Assembly (NCBI GenBank): GCA_016284575.1
Contig: JAEEPD010000118.1
Coordinates: 1 to 8,247, forward strand
From: Bacillota bacterium
Lineage (GTDB): Bacteria > Bacillota > Clostridia > Peptostreptococcales > Anaerovoracaceae
Length of the DNA stretch: 8,247 nucleotides
Reading direction: 5' to 3'
A program made the translations under genes and the position numbers. Of the stretch, positions 1 to 5,982 are shown piece by piece; positions within the stretch are counted from its first letter, which is position 1; each line of letters begins with the position of its first letter. Under the pieces are notes generated by a model, which had not been told where the DNA came from, made no database searches, and worked only from the letters and a program-made list of their open reading frames with translations.

Positions 1-1310
1 TTTTTGAGGAGTGCGCGGATCAGATATGGAGCACACCGGAGATCAACTTCACTGAGCACAGATCCCATGCTGCTGCTAAGAAGGTGATGGAGGAGCTGGG
101 CTTTGAGATAAGCATGCTGCCCGACATGGACACCGCCTTTATAGCCACCGCAGGCCACGGCAAGCCGGTCATCGGCATTCTGGGCGAGCTGGATGCTCTT
201 CCCGGGCTTTCCCAGTGCGCGGATACGGACCATCCCGATCCTGTGGAAAAGGGCGCTCCCGGCCACGGCTGCGGTCACAATCTTCTGGGCTGCGGCGGCA
301 TGGAGACCGCATATATACTAAAGAAATACCTGGAGGCCCACGGGCTTGAGGGCACTGTCAAATACTTTTCCTGCCCGGCGGAGGAGGGCGGCGTCGGCAA
401 GGTTTACATGATACACAGAGGAGCCTTCGACGATGTGGATTTCTGCGTCAACTGGCATCCCTCCACCAAGTTTGGCATCACCCACGACGGCAAATCCATA
501 CTCATATCCAATTTCAGATTCCACGGTGTGGCCTCACACGCAGCAGGCGCTCCCGAAAAGGGCAGGTCCGCTCTTGATGCTCTTGAGATCATGAACATAG
601 GCGCCCAGTTCCTGCGGGAGCACATGGAAAAGGAGACCTTCATCCACTATGCCATCACCAATTCCGGCGGCTTCGCTGCCAACGTGGTCCAGGCCTATGC
701 CGAGGCTCAGTATGTGGTCCGCGCCAAGGACAACACCGAGCTGAAGAAGATGTTCGAAAGGGTCAAGAGACTGGCTGTGGGCGCCGCCTACATGACAGAG
801 ACCGAGGTGGAGGAGCCTGAGATCGTTTCCGCCTTCTCCTCCTTTATCGACAATCCTACCCTGGCTGATGTGGCGAGGGAGAACATCAAGGCTGCCATGC
901 CCATAAAGTATACCGAAGAGGAGCTGGACTACATAAAGAAGTTCGTGGCAGCCGGCTCAACTCCTGAGGAGACAGAGATCATACCAACGGAGATCTCCGA
1001 GGATAAGCCCACCAGCTCCGATGTGGCAGATGTGAGCTGGGTGGTCCCCACCTCCATGATCTCCGTTCCCACCTGGGCAGTAGGAACCCCCGGTCACAGC
1101 TGGAACGTAACCGCTCAGGGCAAGAGCGCCGTGGCCCACAAGGGCATGGATCTGGCAGCTCAGATCATGGCCAACATAGCTCTGGACATGCTGGAAAAGC
1201 CGGAACTCATCGAAAAGGCCAAGGCTGATCTTAAGGAGAACCTGAAGGGCCGCAGCTACGAGAAGGAATGCTTCATTCCTAAGGACAAGAAGCCCGTACC
1301 CATTTACTAA
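1..1310 (+). CDS. M20-family metallo-amidohydrolase, AbgB-like (5' end outside window)
   Basis: The reading frame is open from base 3 to a TAA at 1308-1310 and continues off the left edge. The first ATG in the window (84) is internal: the preceding codons read FEECADQIWSTPEINFTEHR, which matches the conserved N-terminal region of M20 amidohydrolases. Visible family motifs are GELDALPG (183-206, metal-site Asp), HGCGHNLLG (264-290, metal-binding His), CPAEEGG (372-392, catalytic and metal Glu pair), NWHPS (around 450-464) and a C-terminal GTPGHSW (1083-1103) with the last His. The SHAAGAPEKGRSALDA stretch marks the dimerisation (lid) domain. This family hydrolyses amide bonds of N-acyl amino acids; the closest named type from motif memory is AbgB, which with AbgA cleaves p-aminobenzoyl-glutamate. 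No AbgA partner is visible, so the substrate is uncertain and a generic aminoacylase or dipeptidase is possible. About 435 codons are present, so perhaps 20-50 residues are missing. The protein should be cytoplasmic. Confidence 0.9.
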   Translation, partial: FEECADQIWSTPEINFTEHRSHAAAKKVMEELGFEISMLPDMDTAFIATAGHGKPVIGILGELDALPGLSQCADTDHPDPVEKGAPGHGCGHNLLGCGGMETAYILKKYLEAHGLEGTVKYFSCPAEEGGVGKVYMIHRGAFDDVDFCVNWHPSTKFGITHDGKSILISNFRFHGVASHAAGAPEKGRSALDALEIMNIGAQFLREHMEKETFIHYAITNSGGFAANVVQAYAEAQYVVRAKDNTELKKMFERVKRLAVGAAYMTETEVEEPEIVSAFSSFIDNPTLADVARENIKAAMPIKYTEEELDYIKKFVAAGSTPEETEIIPTEISEDKPTSSDVADVSWVVPTSMISVPTWAVGTPGHSWNVTAQGKSAVAHKGMDLAAQIMANIALDMLEKPELIEKAKADLKENLKGRSYEKECFIPKDKKPVPIY

Positions 1311-1340
1311 GAGCCGATCTATAACGGCAGAAAATGTTCC

Positions 1341-1349
1341 TGTTATAAT
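1341..1349 (+). promoter_or_regulatory. Extended -10 promoter element (TGT-TATAAT) before the structured intergenic RNA
   Basis: A perfect TATAAT (1344-1349) is preceded by TG at the extended -10 position. No good -35 hexamer sits 16-18 bp upstream (best is ATAACG at 1321 and just before), but extended -10 promoters can work without one. Predicted transcription would start near 1356, 31 bp after the -10 of no known gene and directly ahead of a self-complementary region that ends in a terminator. Confidence 0.55.
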
Positions 1350-1355
1350 GCGGGC

Positions 1356-1458
1356 GAAGCGGCAAGGTCTTGAGAGGCACTTGTCGCTCGCCTGAGAGAC
1401 CTGAACGATCATAACTAAAACACCCGGGAGCTTTCGGATAAGTCCGTAAGCTCCTTTT
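1356..1458 (+). ncRNA. Candidate structured small RNA or unclassified cis-element, about 100 nt
   Basis: The segment runs from the predicted start of the extended -10 promoter to an intrinsic terminator and has no usable open reading frame. It can form two mutually exclusive folds. In fold A, 1358-1366 pairs with 1380-1388 (9 bp including one G-U). In fold B, 1365-1370 pairs with 1397-1402 (6 bp) around an inner stem 1375-1378 with 1390-1393. If transcription started further upstream, 1350-1357 could also pair with 1384-1391, and GTTAT (1342-1346) with ATAAC (1411-1415). Competing stems followed by a terminator are typical of riboswitches. However, the downstream permease appears to have its own promoter after the terminator, which favours a stand-alone RNA or a processed 3' end of the upstream gene. 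It does not match the purine, TPP, SAM-I, glycine or THF riboswitch cores that I know. Confidence 0.4.
1427..1458 (+). terminator. Rho-independent terminator
   Basis: GGAGCTT (1427-1433) pairs with AAGCTCC (1448-1454). Inside this, after a T-T mismatch, CGGA (1435-1438) pairs with TCCG (1443-1446) around a TAAG loop. A TTTT run follows at 1455-1458. It would end transcripts from the M20 hydrolase gene and from the candidate small RNA. The T run is short and is interrupted by ATATT, so some read-through into the permease is possible. Confidence 0.8.
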
Positions 1459-1476
1459 ATATTCGCAAAAAAGGTG

Positions 1477-1504
1477 CTGACTATTCGGGAAAAAGTGCTA
1501 TACT
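1477..1504 (+). promoter_or_regulatory. Sigma-A-type promoter of the NCS2 permease
   Basis: The -35 candidate CTGACT (1477-1482, four of six matches to TTGACA) is separated by 16 bp from the -10 TATACT (1499-1504). The -10 also carries the extended TGn element (TGC at 1496-1498). Transcription would begin near 1511, giving a leader of about 57 nt. The site lies immediately after the terminator ending at 1458, so the permease should be transcribed independently of the upstream gene. Confidence 0.65.
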
Positions 1505-1511
1505 TAATTGT

Positions 1512-1525
1512 CTGATTTTTATCAG
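1512..1525 (+). promoter_or_regulatory. Short hairpin at the predicted 5' end of the permease mRNA
   Basis: CTGAT (1512-1516) pairs perfectly with ATCAG (1521-1525) across a TTTT loop. It starts about one nucleotide after the predicted transcription start. A hairpin at the very 5' end can protect an mRNA from decay; that role is inferred here. The stem is short and could be chance. Confidence 0.35.
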
Positions 1526-1567
1526 AGGAATTCATTTATCATTCAAAGGAAAAGGAGTTTTTACAGT

Positions 1568-2992
1568 ATGGAGAAATTTTTCCGTCTGAAAGAAAACGGG
1601 ACCACGGTACGCACCGAGGTGGTGGCAGGTCTTACCACCTTCATGACCATGGCCTACATCATCGCGCTGAACCCCAACCTTCTGACCGGCTTCGGAGCCA
1701 TGGGCCAGGATCTGTGGAACGGCGTATTCATGGCTACCTGCTTAGCTTCCGCTATCGGTACCCTCTGCATGGCTCTGCTGGCCAATAAGCCCTTCGCAAT
1801 GGCTCCAGGCATGGGCCTGAACAGCTTCTTTGCTGTAGTTGTTTCCAACATCGCAGCCATCACCGGCTTCACCTATCTGAAGTCCTTCCAGTCCGCTCTG
1901 GTCATCATCTTCGTTGAGGGCGTGGTGTTCATCATCCTGTCCATCTTCAACGTAAGAGAGAAGATCGTTGAGGCTATTCCTCTGGGCGTTCGTCTGGGCA
2001 TCGGACCTGCCATTGGCCTCATGCTGATGAACATCGGCTTCGGCTCCAACGCAGGCGTTTATTCTGAGACCGGCGGTCCCTTCTTCGCCATGAGAGATTT
2101 CTTTGGCGCCCTGACCGCAGCCTCTGCAAGGGATGCCATGGGAAGCGGCTACGCTGTGATGATCCTCTATGTAGTGACCATGTTCGCAGGTCTGTTCATG
2201 ATCGTGGCTCTGGATCACAAGGGAGTAAAGGGCTCCGTGCTCTACGGCATGCTCTTCGCCTCCGTCGTATACTGGGCCGGACAGGGCATCTTCCTGAAGA
2301 CCAACCCCTTCGCAAGCCTGGCGACCGCATCCTTCGTGCCTCCCTTCGCTGATATGGCCAAGACCACCTTATTCAAGCTGGACTTCGCAGGCTTTGCTCA
2401 GGTTGGCTGGTTCACACTCATCACTCTGGTCATAACCTTCTGCATCATCGACATGTTCGATACCATCGGCACCCTGGTGGGCACCGCCTCCAGAGCCAAT
2501 ATGCTGGATAAGGACGGCAATATGCCCCAGATGAAGGAGGCTCTGCTCTCCGATGCCATCGGTACCATCACAGGCTCCGTCACCGGCACCTCCACTGTCA
2601 CAACCTTTATCGAATCCGCAGCAGGCGTTGCAGCAGGCGGACGCACCGGTCTGACAGCTCTGACCACTGCAATCATGTTCCTGCTCTGCATGTTCATCGC
2701 ACCTATCGCAGCCATCATCCCCGCGGCAGCCACATCCTCCGCGCTGATCTACGTAGGTATCCTGATGCTTGCAAACCTGAAAAAGATCGATTTCGAAGAC
2801 ATCACCCAGACTCTGCCCGTAACAGTCATGCTGCTGGCTATGCCTATCTCCGGCTCCATCGGACACGGCATCGGCCTTGCTCTGATCTGCTACACTGCCA
2901 TCAAGCTCTTCACAGGAAAGTCCGGAGATGTTTCTCTGCTGACCTACGTCCTGTCCGTGATCTTCCTGATCAAGTTCTTCCTGCCTCTGTAG
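1568..2992 (+). CDS. NCS2-family purine permease (AzgA/PbuG-type)
   Basis: This 474-residue polytopic membrane protein should import a purine base (adenine, guanine or hypoxanthine class) in symport with a cation across the cytoplasmic membrane. The start is the ATG at 1568, which has a strong AAAGGAG at 1551-1557 (10-nt spacing). An in-frame start at 1508 would lie at or before the predicted transcription start and lacks a ribosome site. Signature segments of the AzgA branch are the N-terminal FFRLKENGTTVRTEVVAGLT, MAPGMGLNSFF (around residues 78-88), MFDTIGTLVG (around 296-305) and GTSTVTTFIESAAGV (around 340-354). The last includes the Glu (E349) expected at the substrate site. Most of the chain is hydrophobic, consistent with 12-14 membrane spans, and the length is normal for the family. 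The exact base cannot be read from sequence; a more distant xanthine or uracil carrier is unlikely because the AzgA-type motifs are well kept. It appears monocistronic, with its own promoter and a strong terminator at 3055-3084. Confidence 0.93.
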   Translation: MEKFFRLKENGTTVRTEVVAGLTTFMTMAYIIALNPNLLTGFGAMGQDLWNGVFMATCLASAIGTLCMALLANKPFAMAPGMGLNSFFAVVVSNIAAITGFTYLKSFQSALVIIFVEGVVFIILSIFNVREKIVEAIPLGVRLGIGPAIGLMLMNIGFGSNAGVYSETGGPFFAMRDFFGALTAASARDAMGSGYAVMILYVVTMFAGLFMIVALDHKGVKGSVLYGMLFASVVYWAGQGIFLKTNPFASLATASFVPPFADMAKTTLFKLDFAGFAQVGWFTLITLVITFCIIDMFDTIGTLVGTASRANMLDKDGNMPQMKEALLSDAIGTITGSVTGTSTVTTFIESAAGVAAGGRTGLTALTTAIMFLLCMFIAPIAAIIPAAATSSALIYVGILMLANLKKIDFEDITQTLPVTVMLLAMPISGSIGHGIGLALICYTAIKLFTGKSGDVSLLTYVLSVIFLIKFFLPL

Positions 2993-3005
2993 GGAAGGGA
3001 AGAAC

Positions 3006-3031
3006 AGGCTTCAGCCTCATGGCTGCAGCCT
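3006..3031 (+). other. 3'-UTR stem-loop after the permease gene
   Basis: AGGCT (3006-3010) pairs with AGCCT (3027-3031), and inside a T-C mismatch CAGCC (3012-3016) pairs with GGCTG (3021-3025) around a TCAT loop. No T run follows, so it is not a terminator. It lies between the permease stop and the real terminator and could stabilise the mRNA 3' end. Confidence 0.45.
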
Positions 3032-3054
3032 TCGGAAAATCTATGAAACTGAAA

Positions 3055-3084
3055 GACTTCCGGGATCTCCCGGGAGTCTTTTTT
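3055..3084 (+). terminator. Strong Rho-independent terminator of the permease gene
   Basis: GACTTCCGGG (3055-3064) pairs with CCCGGGAGTC (3069-3078), ten base pairs including one G-U, around an ATCT loop. Six T residues follow at 3079-3084, and AAA precedes the stem. This is a textbook intrinsic terminator 63 bp after the permease stop codon. Confidence 0.93.
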
Positions 3085-3158
3085 ATTTCAAAAATACAGA
3101 AAAAAACTGTTGCTTTGCCGGACAGGCGGCTGCTGCCTTCCTGCTGAATATCGATTCT

Positions 3159-3191
3159 AAAGGCTCTCAGAGGCATTCTGAGAGCCTTTTT
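3159..3191 (+). terminator. Second Rho-independent terminator with 13-bp perfect stem
   Basis: AAAGGCTCTCAGA (3159-3171) pairs perfectly with TCTGAGAGCCTTT (3177-3189) around a GGCAT loop, and the T run extends to 3191. It lies 75 bp beyond the permease terminator with no gene in between. It may be a backup terminator, the end of an unseen short transcript, or a remnant of a lost gene. Read on the minus strand only three T residues follow, so it would work weakly in that direction. Confidence 0.88.
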
Positions 3192-3256
3192 GCATGCTTT
3201 CGATTAAATATGTGTTTAGGACAGCAAAATCGCTTAAAACGGCGCTGAGAGGCGCA

Positions 3257-3297
3257 TGTGACATTGGGTGTGACATTGGGGACGGTTCTGTTTGTCA
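3257..3297 (+). repeat. REP-like element with tandem 12-bp duplication
   Basis: TGTGACATTGGG occurs twice with no gap (3257-3268 and 3269-3280), followed by GACGGTTCTGTTTGTCA. TGACA (3271-3275) can pair with TGTCA (3293-3297) to close a loop. The TGACATTGGGGACGGTTCT core resembles, from memory, widely scattered intergenic repeats near REP-associated (IS200-like, Y1-type) transposases. No transposase gene is in the window, so this would be a solitary or partial copy. The duplicated arm suggests slippage or a nested partial insertion. The flanks within the 3192-3372 gap (3192-3256 and 3298-3372) show no gene. Confidence 0.55.
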
Positions 3298-3305
3298 TCA
3301 ACGCT

Positions 3306-3333
3306 TTGGTTTACTTTTACCGTCATGTATAGT
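3306..3333 (+). promoter_or_regulatory. Possible weak promoter of the UvrA-like gene
   Basis: TTGGTT (3306-3311, matches TTG of TTGACA) is separated by 16 bp from TATAGT (3328-3333, five of six matches to TATAAT). It lies between the REP-like repeat and the start codon, giving a leader of about 33 nt. The -35 is poor; this is the best candidate I can find after the two terminators that isolate this gene from the permease. Confidence 0.35.
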
Positions 3334-3372
3334 ACCATGTTTTTTGAAAAAGTACTTGCGAGGTCCGGTTTT

Positions 3373-5871
3373 ATGAATAAAGAAAAACCTGAAAAAATAG
3401 AGGTGAGGGGTGCGAGGGTCCACAATCTTAAGAACATCGATGTGGACATACCCCTTGGCGGAATAGTGGGGATAGCAGGAGTGTCAGGCTCCGGCAAATC
3501 CTCCCTGGCTCTTGGCGTTCTGTACGCCGAAGGCTCCAGAAGGTATCTGGAGTCCCTTTCCACCTACACCAGGCGCCGCATGACTCAGGCTGCAAGGGCT
3601 GAGGTGGACGAGGTTCTCTATGTGCCCGCATCTTTGGCTCTGCACCAGAGGCCTTCGGTGCCCGGAATACGCTCCACCTTCGGCACCGGCACCGAGCTTC
3701 TGAACAGCCTCAGACTGATGTTTTCAAGGCTTGCAAGCCATCGCTGCCCCAATGGTCATTATCACCCGCCAACGATAGATGTGGCGGCGGAGCGGCCACT
3801 GGTCTGTCCGGAATGCGGGGTCACCTTCTATCCTCCCGGTGCGGAGGAATTGGCCTTTAATTCACAGGGCGCCTGCAAATGCTGCGGCGGCACCGGCACT
3901 GTACGCAGCGTGGACCGCAGCACCCTGGTCCCCGACGATAGCCTGACCCTGGACGAGGGAGCCTGCGCCCCCTGGAATTCCCTGATGTGGTCCCTTATGA
4001 CCGATGTCTGCAGGGCCATGGGTGTGCGCACCGACGTGCCCTTCAGGGACCTGACAGACGAAGAAAAAGAAATCGTTTACGATGGGCCGATGATCAAAAA
4101 GACCATATTCTACAGGCCCAAAAATGCCGAGAGCAGCCAGGCCGGGGAGCTGAATTTTACCTACTACAGCGCCACCGCCACGGTGCTCAACGCCCTGAAC
4201 AAGGTGAAGGACGAGAAGGGCATGAAGCGGGTGGAGAAGTTCCTTAAGGAGGAGCCCTGCCCGGAGTGCGGCGGTACAAGGCTTTCCGAGGCAGCCAGAG
4301 CGCCGCGGCTGCGAGGGATATCTCTGGCTGACGCCTGCCGGATGACCCTTAAGGAGTCCATGGAGTGGGTCGCCGGGGTCCCTGACAGTCTGCCGGAGGA
4401 TATGCGTCCCATGGCGAAGAATATCTGCGAATCCTTCCTGGAGGCAGGGAAAAGGCTGATGGATCTGGGGTTGGGCTATCTGACCCTGGACAGAGCTTCC
4501 TCCACGCTTTCCACCGGAGAGCGGCAGCGCATGCAGCTGGCAAGGGCGGTCAGGAACCGCACCACCGGCGTGCTCTACGTGCTGGATGAGCCCTCCATAG
4601 GCCTTCATCCAGCCAATATCGTGGGCCTGAACGAGGTAATGCAGGACCTGGTGGCCGACGGCAATACGGTGCTTTTAGTGGACCATGATGTCCAGATACT
4701 CAAGGAGTCCGGCTGGATAATAGAGCTGGGTCCTGGAGCAGGCGCTGCCGGAGGGCAGGTTATATCTGAGGGAACAGTTTCGGAGCTGGAGGCTGACAGC
4801 CGCTCGGTCATCGGGCCTTATCTTGCGGCGGGAGAAAAAGCTGCGGAAAAGGTGACGAAAAGAACCGGTCCGGAGCTGTTTGCTGAGGGCTGCATACGCA
4901 TGGAGACGGGGCTCATACATACAGTAAAGCCCCTGCAGGTGGAGATACCGAAGAACCGACTGACTGTAGTCACTGGCGTGTCCGGCTCAGGAAAGACCAC
5001 CATGGTTCTGGAGAGTCTGGTCCCGGGGCTTGAAGCCTTCTGCGGCGGCGGAAAGCTGCCGGGGCACGTGCTCAGCATCGAAGCGGAGGGCATCAGGCAC
5101 GTGAAGCTCATAGATGCCACACCAATAGGCATCAACGTGCGCTCCACCGTCGCTACTTACGCCAATGTCCATGACGAGCTGCGCAAGATATACGCAAGGA
5201 CCGCGGATGCTAAGCGCCAAGGCTTTAAGGCCGGCGATTTTTCCTACAACACCGGCTCTCTGCGCTGTCCTGTCTGTGATGGCACCGGTCAGATCTCTCT
5301 GGACGTGCAGTTCCTGCCGGATGTGGACATCCCTTGCCCAGAGTGCATGGGCAGCCGCTACAGCAAGACTGCGAAAATGATCCATTACAGCAATAAAAAA
5401 GGGGAGAGCCGTTCTCTTCCCGAGCTGATGGAGATGGATATAAATACGGCTCTCGGGTTCTGCGAAGGCCTGGGAAGCGTAAGACCAAGGCTTGAGATCC
5501 TGCGGGATCTGGGGCTTGGCTACCTGACCCTTGGGGAGGAGACTCCCAGCCTTTCCGGCGGCGAGGCCCAGAGGCTCAAGCTGGCCAGCGAGATGGGCAG
5601 GCAGCAGTCTGACTCGGTCTTCGTCTTCGACGAACCCACCATAGGTCTCCATCCAAAGGATGTGGAGGTGCTGATGCAGGTCTTCAGGACGCTGATTGAC
5701 CATGGAGCCACGGTGATAGTCATCGAGCATGACCTGGATCTGATCCGCAGCGCGGACTATATTATTGACATGGGTCCCGAAGGCGGCGAAGAGGGCGGCA
5801 GGATAGTGGCCTGTGGCACTCCGGAGGAGATAAGAGCCTGCAAAGAGAGCATCACGGGCAGGTTTATATAG
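3373..5871 (+). CDS. UvrA-like tandem ABC ATPase lacking the UvrB-binding domain
   Basis: This 832-residue protein is a paralogue of excinuclease subunit UvrA, a DNA-damage-sensing dimer with two ABC ATPase cassettes. Start: ATG 3373 has a weak GAGG at 3360-3363 and places IEVRGARVHNLKNIDV at the usual N-terminal position; earlier in-frame starts (TTG 3292, ATG 3325, ATG 3337) fall in the repeat or lack a ribosome site. Cassette 1: Walker A GVSGSGKSS (36-44), signature LSTGERQRMQLA (from 379), Walker B VLYVLDEP (400-407). Cassette 2: Walker A GVSGSGKTT (535-543), signature LSGGEAQRLKLA (from 727), Walker B VFVFDEPT (749-756). Zinc-type cysteines are C145/C148 with C168/C171, and C632/C635 with C655/C658. 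Canonical UvrA has about 940 residues and a UvrB-binding insertion of over 100 residues before the first zinc CxxC. Here HRCPNGH (around 123-129) is followed by that CxxC after about 20 residues, so the insertion is absent. Signature 1 has LSTGE instead of LSGGE. It resembles the UvrA2/DrrC-type class linked to tolerance of DNA-binding drugs; it is unlikely to recruit UvrB by the usual surface. Confidence 0.93.
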   Translation: MNKEKPEKIEVRGARVHNLKNIDVDIPLGGIVGIAGVSGSGKSSLALGVLYAEGSRRYLESLSTYTRRRMTQAARAEVDEVLYVPASLALHQRPSVPGIRSTFGTGTELLNSLRLMFSRLASHRCPNGHYHPPTIDVAAERPLVCPECGVTFYPPGAEELAFNSQGACKCCGGTGTVRSVDRSTLVPDDSLTLDEGACAPWNSLMWSLMTDVCRAMGVRTDVPFRDLTDEEKEIVYDGPMIKKTIFYRPKNAESSQAGELNFTYYSATATVLNALNKVKDEKGMKRVEKFLKEEPCPECGGTRLSEAARAPRLRGISLADACRMTLKESMEWVAGVPDSLPEDMRPMAKNICESFLEAGKRLMDLGLGYLTLDRASSTLSTGERQRMQLARAVRNRTTGVLYVLDEPSIGLHPANIVGLNEVMQDLVADGNTVLLVDHDVQILKESGWIIELGPGAGAAGGQVISEGTVSELEADSRSVIGPYLAAGEKAAEKVTKRTGPELFAEGCIRMETGLIHTVKPLQVEIPKNRLTVVTGVSGSGKTTMVLESLVPGLEAFCGGGKLPGHVLSIEAEGIRHVKLIDATPIGINVRSTVATYANVHDELRKIYARTADAKRQGFKAGDFSYNTGSLRCPVCDGTGQISLDVQFLPDVDIPCPECMGSRYSKTAKMIHYSNKKGESRSLPELMEMDINTALGFCEGLGSVRPRLEILRDLGLGYLTLGEETPSLSGGEAQRLKLASEMGRQQSDSVFVFDEPTIGLHPKDVEVLMQVFRTLIDHGATVIVIEHDLDLIRSADYIIDMGPEGGEEGGRIVACGTPEEIRACKESITGRFI

Positions 5872-5872
5872 C

Positions 5873-5901
5873 TTTTTCAAGGCCTGCGAAGGCCTGAAAG
5901 G
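5873..5901 (+). terminator. GNRA-capped stem-loop, possible weak terminator
   Basis: Just after the UvrA-like stop codon, TTTCA (5875-5879) and GGCCT (5881-5885) pair with AGGCC (5890-5894) and TGAAA (5895-5899), with one bulged A at 5880 and a GCGA tetraloop. Two more G-U pairs could extend the base to 5873 and 5901. The downstream sequence (GTGTTTGTTGATT) is T-rich but is not a clean T run, so termination efficiency is uncertain; mRNA 3'-end protection is an alternative. Confidence 0.45.
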
Positions 5902-5908
5902 GTGTTTG

Positions 5909-5957
5909 TTGATTATTAACAGTAAATTATATTATGTAAATTATATTAAAATATAAA
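5909..5957 (+). promoter_or_regulatory. AT-rich promoter region of the kinase-hydrolase operon
   Basis: The region is strikingly AT-rich. -35 candidates are TTGATT (5909-5914) and TTAACA (5916-5921, five of six). Possible -10 hexamers are TATTAT (5930-5935), TATATT (5942-5947), TAAAAT (5947-5952) and TATAAA (5952-5957); no pair has ideal 17-bp spacing, so I cannot choose one. The kinase ribosome site GAGAGAGG follows at 5966-5973. Confidence 0.5.
5922..5948 (+). repeat. Direct repeat, 13-bp copies at 14-bp period
   Basis: GTAAATTATATTA occurs identically at 5922-5934 and 5936-5948, separated by one T. It lies inside the kinase promoter region. A regulator could bind tandem half-sites here, but the repeat is nearly pure A/T and could equally be a slippage product or an AT-rich upstream promoter element. 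Confidence 0.6.
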
Positions 5958-5982
5958 TATTCTGCGAGAGAGGTTGAAAACC

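Noticed and set aside
1391..1408. TPP riboswitch, because of CTGAGA and ACCTGAA
   Set aside because: In TPP riboswitches these blocks are separated by a stem and followed by a GGATAATGCCAGCG-type segment; here they are adjacent and the rest is absent.
1342..1415. Purine riboswitch ahead of the purine permease
   Set aside because: TATAAT and a GTTAT/ATAAC pairing hint at the P1 region, but the conserved core (TTTCTACC-type joining region and a third hairpin) is missing.
1471..1482. SAM-I riboswitch fragment, because of AAGGTGCTGACT
   Set aside because: The GCAACC and AGAGAGG core elements are absent in order, and this stretch overlaps the permease -35 region after the terminator.
3292..3372. 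Upstream TTG/ATG starts that would lengthen the UvrA-like protein by up to 27 residues
   Set aside because: The extension is encoded by the repeat and the putative promoter, has no ribosome site and shows no UvrA similarity.
3194..3376. Possible 60-residue plus-strand small protein after the second terminator
   Set aside because: It runs straight through the REP-like repeat and over the UvrA-like start, has no ribosome site and begins two bases after a terminator T run.
4987..5880. Long minus-strand open frame (297 codons), with others at 3862-4608 and 957-1535
   Set aside because: They lie opposite well-supported conserved genes, lack ribosome sites and show no recognisable domain; long antisense frames are common in GC-rich coding DNA.
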